From Acidobacteriota bacterium (GTDB taxonomy: Bacteria > Acidobacteriota > Terriglobia > Bryobacterales > Bryobacteraceae), in NCBI GenBank assembly GCA_018268835.1, contig JAFDVU010000008.1, forward strand, positions 1 through 64,000: 64,000 nt of DNA, given 5' to 3'. This document shows positions 59,359 to 64,000 of this stretch, piece after piece (the first letter of the stretch is position 1; each line of letters begins with the position of its first letter). A program made the position numbers and the translations under genes. The notes under the pieces were generated by a model. It worked only from the letters and a program-made list of their open reading frames with translations, searched no databases and was not told the DNA's origin.

Positions 59359-60537
59359 CTATCCCGTGGGCCGCAGGGTCTCGTCGATGGAAGGCGAGAC
59401 CCGGGCTTCCTGGTAGATCACGTTGCCGTTCTTGATGGTCTGGTGGACCACGTTGGTGCCCAGGCTGTGGCGCAGGTCGCGATAATCGGAGATGTTGGCC
59501 ACGATGATATCGGCGCTCTTGCCCGGTTCGATCGAGCCGGTGCGGCCGGCCTGGCCGATGGAGTGGGCCCCGTTGATGGTGGCGGCTACGATGGCGGCCT
59601 CGATGGTCATGCCCAGGTGGTAGCAGGCCAGCGTGATCGCTGTCTGCATGTTGAGCGTGGGGGAAGATTGCGGCGTGAAATTGGTGGCGATGGCGACCGC
59701 CGCCCCGGCATCAAGCAGGGCGCGAACCGGGGGCCTGGCTCCCCCGTACTGGAAGGAGGCCAGCGGCAGCAGCGTGGCCATCAGGCGGCCCGCTCCGATA
59801 CGGCGCGCATCCTCGACGGTGGCGTGCTCCAGGTGGTCTATGCTGGTGACGCGATGGCGCACGGCCAGTTCCACGGCGTCGGCGGGACGCAGGTTATCGG
59901 CGTGAATTTTGCATGCGAAGCCCAGCGTTCGCGCCGAATCGAGGTAGCGGTCGTAGACCGGCACCAGCGCGGGATCCCCGTTGCACACCAGATCGGCAAA
60001 GTGGGCCGTTTTGCGGCGCTGGATCTTGGGCAGCAGTTCGCTGAGCACCCATTCGGCCGCCACCGGGGCGCCGGCGTGAGGCAGGCGGCAAAGGAAACTC
60101 GGCACCAGGTCCAGGGGATCGCGGCGCAGCGCACAGAGGACCCGCAGCAGCTTGCTTTCGGCGCTTTCATCCGGTCCGCAGCCGGTCTTGGCCTCCACCG
60201 TGGTGGTGCCATGCCGCGCCATGGCCTCCAGATGCGCGCGCGTGCGCAGTTCGATCCGCTGGCCGGTGGAGGATCGCACCCGCCGCGCCGTGTCGTCGTC
60301 ATCGGAGCAGGGGACCACCAGATGCGTGTGGCTGTCCACAAAGCCCGGCATGACCACCCGCCCGCTGGCGTCGATTTCGATGGCCCCACGGGCGCCCGCA
60401 AGGTTTTCCAGCCGCCGGGTCGGTCCCACCTCGGCGATTCGCCCATCGCGGATGAGGACGGCTCCGTCACCGATTACGTTCAGTTCGTTGAGACTCAGCC
60501 CTCGGCGGGGCACCGCGTATCCGCGGAGCGTCAGCAA
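59359..60537 (-). CDS. hutI: Imidazolonepropionase-like amidohydrolase
   Basis: 392 residues from a TTG start. Metal ligands HxH are in FVDSHTHLV, with further motifs GTTTVEAKTGCG, CKIHADNLRPAD, SIDHLEHATVED and the NFTPQSSPTLNMQTAITLAC segment. The last replaces the DFNPG(S/T) loop of typical HutI, and Asn stands where the catalytic metal Asp is usual (AIATNFTP). Imidazolonepropionase opens the ring in histidine breakdown, but no other hut gene is near, so the substrate may differ. Convergent with the GH2 gene. Confidence 0.75.
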   Translation of the reverse strand: MLTLRGYAVPRRGLSLNELNVIGDGAVLIRDGRIAEVGPTRRLENLAGARGAIEIDASGRVVMPGFVDSHTHLVVPCSDDDDTARRVRSSTGQRIELRTRAHLEAMARHGTTTVEAKTGCGPDESAESKLLRVLCALRRDPLDLVPSFLCRLPHAGAPVAAEWVLSELLPKIQRRKTAHFADLVCNGDPALVPVYDRYLDSARTLGFACKIHADNLRPADAVELAVRHRVTSIDHLEHATVEDARRIGAGRLMATLLPLASFQYGGARPPVRALLDAGAAVAIATNFTPQSSPTLNMQTAITLACYHLGMTIEAAIVAATINGAHSIGQAGRTGSIEPGKSADIIVANISDYRDLRHSLGTNVVHQTIKNGNVIYQEARVSPSIDETLRPTG

Positions 60538-60597
60538 CTGCCTGGCGCCTCGGATTAGAATTGTACTCAGAACCGTACCCTTAGTAATACTTTATCA

Positions 60598-60661
60598 TGG
60601 TACTAGAACCGATATAACGATTGTTATAGTATGCACAAAAAAAATCCACAGTCTAGTACCA
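60598..60661 (+). promoter_or_regulatory. Inverted repeats around the start of the pseudouridine synthase gene
   Basis: TGGTACTAGA at 60598-60607 and TCTAGTACCA at 60652-60661 are exact inverted arms, 44 bases apart, with the ATG at 60631 between them. A second perfect repeat (TATAAC-GATT-GTTATA, 60613-60628) sits inside. The 93-base gap 60538-60630 is far more AT-rich than its surroundings. Confidence 0.55.
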
Positions 60662-61398
60662 GACACCTGAAGACTTTGGAACGGGTCATTTCGAAGGCCG
60701 GGGTCGGGTCGCGAACGGATGCGCGTAGCTGGATCGGGGCCGGAAGGGTACGGGTGAACCAGCGCACGGTGCAGAACCCGGATCATTGGGTGGATCTGGA
60801 TCGCGACCGTATCACGTTGGATGGAAAGCCACTTAAGGCCGCGAAGAGATTGTATCTGCTGCTTTACAAGCCCAAGGGGTATATCACAACCCGGCGGGAT
60901 CCGGAGGGCCGTCCGACGGTGTATGACCTGATTGGAGATGCCGGGGCGTGGGTGTCTCCGGTCGGCCGCCTGGACCTGGAGACCAGCGGATTGCTGGTGA
61001 TGACCAACGACAACGACTTTGCCGAGCGCCTGACCAACCCGGACCATAAGGTACCAAAGGTCTATCAGGTTAAGGCCGCGAGTCTGCTCACCGAGGAACA
61101 ACTCGAACGCCTCCGGCAGGGGGTCGAGTTGAGCGATGGTCCCACGCGTCCGGCGCTGGTCAGCCGTCTGCGCGACGGTCCCCGCCACACCTTTCTGGAG
61201 ATCACCATATCGGAGGGGCGGAACCGGCAGGTGCGCCGTATGCTGGAAGCTGTGGACAGCAAGGTGCTGAAACTGGTCCGTACGGCCATCGGCGAGGTTC
61301 GCATTGGGGATCTTGCGATAGGGCGCTGGAGAAACCTCACCGAGGAGGAAGTCCGTGCGTTGGGTGGGACTCACCCTAAACAGGGGCGGCGGCTCTAA
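60631..61398 (+). CDS. rluB: RluB/RsuA-family rRNA pseudouridine synthase
   Basis: 255 residues. An S4 RNA-binding domain (ERVISKAGVGSRTDARSWIG) is followed by the catalytic domain with the GRLD motif (VSPVGRLDLETSGLLVMTND), plus KVYQVKAASLLTEEQLERLR and EGRNRQVRRMLEA. The catalytic Asp is in GRLD. It makes a single pseudouridine in 23S or 16S rRNA. No ribosome site is visible; the start sits inside inverted repeats. Confidence 0.95.
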   Translation: MHKKNPQSSTRHLKTLERVISKAGVGSRTDARSWIGAGRVRVNQRTVQNPDHWVDLDRDRITLDGKPLKAAKRLYLLLYKPKGYITTRRDPEGRPTVYDLIGDAGAWVSPVGRLDLETSGLLVMTNDNDFAERLTNPDHKVPKVYQVKAASLLTEEQLERLRQGVELSDGPTRPALVSRLRDGPRHTFLEITISEGRNRQVRRMLEAVDSKVLKLVRTAIGEVRIGDLAIGRWRNLTEEEVRALGGTHPKQGRRL

Positions 61399-61433
61399 AG
61401 TCCGTCCCGCGCTCCGCCGATTCTCTCCGGGAG

Positions 61434-61895
61434 ATGAGAGACAGCGCACCGCATCCGATATCCAGTGCCCGCCTGCGTGCCGCCCGGGAGAACGGTTTTC
61501 TCAACGCCCGCTGCCGGGGGAGAGAGGAACTCGTGCGGGCGCACGGGTTGTGGTGCTGGCGGATGGGACTGCCCATGCTGTGGTACGAACCGCGCACCTC
61601 GCATTCCCGTCTGAGCCGTTTGCGCCTGGAACTGTACACCGGTTCGGGCGGTCTCACGGTGTCCGCGCATGCGGAGTTGATCGCGCTTTCGGCGCGCTAC
61701 GTCGCCTCGCGCAATGCTACGGTCACACGGTATGATGCGGTCTGGGACCGCTTGAGCGCGGCGGAAGTGGTCGAGTTCGCCCGTGCCGTCTTCCGCGTCG
61801 TGCGCCGTTCCGCACATGGGGAGCGTGGAACCGGGGATGCGGGGCGCCGCCGGGACGGCCGGGTAGTGCCATTCCCCGTGACGCGTAGCGCATGA
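61434..61895 (+). CDS. Hypothetical protein, Arg-rich
   Basis: 153 residues, basic (many Arg), no signal or membrane segment, no domain recognised. Local features are WCWRMGLPMLWYEPR and a helical HAELIALSARYVASRNATVT. It lies 35 bases after the rluB gene. The GGGAG before the ATG is too close to be an ideal ribosome site. A spurious frame in GC-rich DNA cannot be ruled out. Confidence 0.5.
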   Translation: MRDSAPHPISSARLRAARENGFLNARCRGREELVRAHGLWCWRMGLPMLWYEPRTSHSRLSRLRLELYTGSGGLTVSAHAELIALSARYVASRNATVTRYDAVWDRLSAAEVVEFARAVFRVVRRSAHGERGTGDAGRRRDGRVVPFPVTRSA

Positions 61896-61907
61896 GCGAG
61901 AGGAAGA

Positions 61908-61923
61908 GGCCGCTTCCGCGGCC
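61908..61923 (+). terminator. Weak hairpin between genes
   Basis: GGCCGC-TTCC-GCGGCC in the 40-base gap before the porin gene, followed by ATTGTG. Too short a T-run for a confident terminator. Confidence 0.3.
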
Positions 61924-61935
61924 ATTGTGTGAGAG

Positions 61936-63279
61936 ATGCCTGGAGTAGCCTGCGGGATGTGGAAGAGGATTTGGTGGGCTGCCGCGTTAGCGATGGTCCC
62001 GGCGGCGTGTGGCCAATCGTGGGACGGCGGCGCGTACCTGGCCGGCGCGATCGCGGGCGATACCAATCACACTCTCCGTCTGACGGTGGAACAGCGCGGG
62101 CGCTATGAGAGCCGCACCGGGACATCCTTCGGCGAGAGTCCCGACGCAGCCACGGGCCTCTACCGGACCCGCCTCGGTTTGACCTGGACTCCGCTCCCAT
62201 GGCTGAAGTTCTCCGGCATGATGCAGGACGCGCGCGCGCCGTGGTACGGGCCAAACGCGCCGAACACCATCCGCGACCCGGCGGATCTGGAAGAAGGGTA
62301 CATCGAGCTGTTCCCCTCGGCACAGCGCGGTTTGGGAATGAACGTGGGCCGGATGATGGTCAGCTACGGGGACGGCCGGCTGATCGGGATCCCGGACTGG
62401 AGCAGCCTTTCCCGCACCTACGACGAGGCGCGCGTCTACTGGCGTGCCCGGCGATTGCGCGTGGAATTTCTGGCGATCTCGCCGGTGAAGGTCCTGATCG
62501 GCGAGTTCAACCGTCCGAATTGGGGCGAGCGCATCTGGGGAAGCTACAACTCGCTGCCCGGGTTTACGGCCGAGCAGAGCGTGGATGTGTACCTGTTGCG
62601 GCACGACCAGAACCGGCCCGGCGGATTCACCGGTGGCTCGAGCAAAGACGGGACCGACCGGCTGGGCACGACGACACTCGGCACACGTTGGACCGGACCG
62701 CTGACCCGTGGAGTGCAGTACACCGTGGAAGCGGCCCTGCAGCGCGGCAAGGCCGGACCGGCGAGCCTGAGCGCCGGCGCTTTCGTCGGCACGGTAAGCC
62801 GGCGCTGGACGATGTGGGGCAAGCCCCTGAACGTACTGGGGGAATACAAATACGCCTCCGGCACGGATAACCCGTCCGATACGCTGCACAGCGGAACCTT
62901 CGACCAGATCTCCCCCGCCAATCACGACAAGTTCGGGCACGAGGACCTGTTCGGGTGGCGCAACATGCACAACGCCCGCAGTGTCGTCACGCTGGGGATC
63001 ACGCGCGCGTTCGCTCTCAATTTCATGTACGACGACATCTGGCTCGCGTCGTCGAAGGACGGGATCTATAACAGCGCCGGCAAGCTGATTGCCCGTTCAC
63101 CCACGGGCGCCGCCGGCCGTCACGTGGGCCGTGAAACCGATGTCTACGGTACCTGGCGGTTCCACCACTTTACGTTTGGCGCCGGGTGGGGGCATCTGTT
63201 CACCGGCGGGTTCCTCCGGGCGACCACGCCCGGTGTGGGACCAACCTACCTTTACGTGTTCCACACCTACTCGCTCTAG
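61936..63279 (+). CDS. Alginate-export-type outer-membrane porin
   Basis: 447 residues; the start may be Met at 61957. The signal peptide is RIWWAAALAMVPAACGQ. The barrel has alternating strands such as LRLTVEQRGRYESRTG, YRTRLGLTWTPLPWLKFSG, GMNVGRMMVSYGDGRLIG and RTYDEARVYWRARRLRVEFL, as in the Alginate_exp domain, and ends in VFHTYSL. It probably lets anionic sugars or similar solutes cross the outer membrane. Its stop overlaps the stop of the convergent lyase-like gene by 4 bases. Confidence 0.82.
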   Translation: MPGVACGMWKRIWWAAALAMVPAACGQSWDGGAYLAGAIAGDTNHTLRLTVEQRGRYESRTGTSFGESPDAATGLYRTRLGLTWTPLPWLKFSGMMQDARAPWYGPNAPNTIRDPADLEEGYIELFPSAQRGLGMNVGRMMVSYGDGRLIGIPDWSSLSRTYDEARVYWRARRLRVEFLAISPVKVLIGEFNRPNWGERIWGSYNSLPGFTAEQSVDVYLLRHDQNRPGGFTGGSSKDGTDRLGTTTLGTRWTGPLTRGVQYTVEAALQRGKAGPASLSAGAFVGTVSRRWTMWGKPLNVLGEYKYASGTDNPSDTLHSGTFDQISPANHDKFGHEDLFGWRNMHNARSVVTLGITRAFALNFMYDDIWLASSKDGIYNSAGKLIARSPTGAAGRHVGRETDVYGTWRFHHFTFGAGWGHLFTGGFLRATTPGVGPTYLYVFHTYSL

Positions 63280-64000
63280 CTCTGGTCGACCTCGGCCACG
63301 TAGACCTGGGTCACGCCGGTGCGGTCGCTGGCGAAGGCGATCATGCCCTCACCGGTGGACCAGCTCGGGTGCGGATGGGTGTGCTGCGGCCCATAGACGG
63401 TATCGGCGGCGTTCTCCATCCAACTCAGGGTGTTGCGCGCCGCCAGGAAATCCTCGGCCAAAGCGTAGCGGCTCATGCGCCACTGGCTGCCCTGGTTGCT
63501 CGAACCGGAATCGCACAGGTGGCGGAGCGCGCCGCTGGCGGCGTCGATCAGGTACAGGCCGCGGTCCGGATGATTGGTGTCGCACAGGATGCGCGCCCCG
63601 GCGCGATCCGGCGCGATGTGCCAGGCGTTGAACTCGACGATGGTGCGCATCTCGCGCGTGGTCCAGTCCATGCGCCGCAGGGCGAATGGCCACACGGTGA
63701 ATACGATGTCGCCGGTCGCGCCGAGGAACGTCTCGTGCACGATGAACTCGTCGTTGCCGTGCCGGTAGAGGCACTCCATCCCGCTGCCGTCGCGCCGCAC
63801 GCGGTGCATGCGCGGCGCCGGATCGCCGGAAAACTCGATCCACTCCGGTTCCAGCGGATGGAACTGCGGGTGAATCACGGTCCGCGGGAAGGGGATGATG
63901 GTCTGGCCGGTACCGTCGAAACGCGTCACCACCAGGCCGCGTTCGGCGCCGCGCTGGAACGCCGCCGTGAGCCACTCGCCATCGCGCGAGATGGAGCATT
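63276..64000 (-). CDS. ogl: Oligogalacturonate lyase-like beta-propeller (3' part)
   Basis: The frame is open to the window edge, so the N-terminus is missing; about 240 residues are seen. WD40/TolB-like blades (CSISRDGEWLTAAF, HRVRRDGSGMECLY, MDWTTREMRTIVEFNAWHIA, GLYLIDAASGALRHLC, IAFASDRTGVTQVYVAEV) are present. The sequence PQHTHPHPSW gives a Gln-x2-His-x-His cluster that I recall as the metal site of PL22 oligogalacturonate lyases, with an upstream His in CDTNHPDRG. If so it cleaves unsaturated pectin fragments. A general TolB-like propeller is the alternative. Confidence 0.75.
   Translation of the reverse strand, partial: CSISRDGEWLTAAFQRGAERGLVVTRFDGTGQTIIPFPRTVIHPQFHPLEPEWIEFSGDPAPRMHRVRRDGSGMECLYRHGNDEFIVHETFLGATGDIVFTVWPFALRRMDWTTREMRTIVEFNAWHIAPDRAGARILCDTNHPDRGLYLIDAASGALRHLCDSGSSNQGSQWRMSRYALAEDFLAARNTLSWMENAADTVYGPQHTHPHPSWSTGEGMIAFASDRTGVTQVYVAEVDQS

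Overview
The window reads as a chromosomal segment of a GC-rich acidobacterium, most likely of the Solibacter/Bryobacter group (Bryobacterales). This is inferred from family content: orphan MacB/FtsX-type permeases (ADOP) without an ATPase, Oar-like outer-membrane receptors, a VWFA-related secreted protein, DUF1080, Tat-exported Gfo/Idh/MocA oxidoreductase, VPS10/BNR propeller and secreted glycosidase/peptidase genes. No tRNA, rRNA, CRISPR array, insertion sequence or phage gene was seen. Genes are densely packed on both strands.

Layout. 1-9.8 kb: end of an ADOP permease, a small overlapping nucleotidyltransferase module, a DUF1080 protein with a Gfo/Idh/MocA partner, a complete ADOP permease and a giant VPS10-type propeller. 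9.9-16.3 kb: an orphan helical protein, a fadN-fadA beta-oxidation pair, a GntP permease and inorganic pyrophosphatase. 16.3-20.7 kb (minus): ECF sigma factor, anti-sigma factor and ksgA in one operon, then a methyl-accepting chemotaxis protein and a hemerythrin. 20.8-29.3 kb: VWFA protein, short Oar-like receptor, small secretin-like exported protein, M14-like peptidase, the C-terminal relic of another Oar receptor, and a DUF6282-type metal hydrolase.

29.4-34.4 kb is the most striking region. It is a four-gene operon that looks like a class V-type lanthipeptide (RiPP) pathway: a 456-residue precursor-like protein with a Cys-free leader of about 139 residues followed by four Cys-rich blocks (7, 6, 5 and 4 Cys) separated by Ala/Gln spacers, then an APH-fold kinase, a HopA1-family protein and a stand-alone LanC cyclase with all zinc ligands. 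A TATAAT promoter element, a 5' hairpin and a terminator-like hairpin between precursor and kinase suggest tuned expression. An atypical aldo/keto reductase lies convergent next to it.

35.3-41.6 kb: SDR, a beta-lactamase/NamZ (DUF1343) fusion for peptidoglycan turnover, an amidase and envelope proteins. 41.3-52.4 kb: a histidine kinase/NtrC-type regulator pair and what looks like its sigma-54 regulon: a TGTCCCA palindrome and GG-N10-GC promoters precede a DUF302-PGPGW-DUF302-baeRF operon, a small zinc-ribbon/membrane-peptide operon and a zinc-ribbon membrane protein, with an atypical class A penicillin-binding protein and an M48 protease among them. This suggests an envelope-stress module. 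52.4-56.2 kb: GNAT, CopZ, CopA, methyltransferase. 56.2-64 kb: exported GH2 beta-galactosidase, imidazolonepropionase-like amidohydrolase, RluB-type pseudouridine synthase behind an unusually AT-rich leader, an alginate-export type porin and the 3' part of an oligogalacturonate-lyase-like gene.

All assignments come from reading the sequence; no database search was run.
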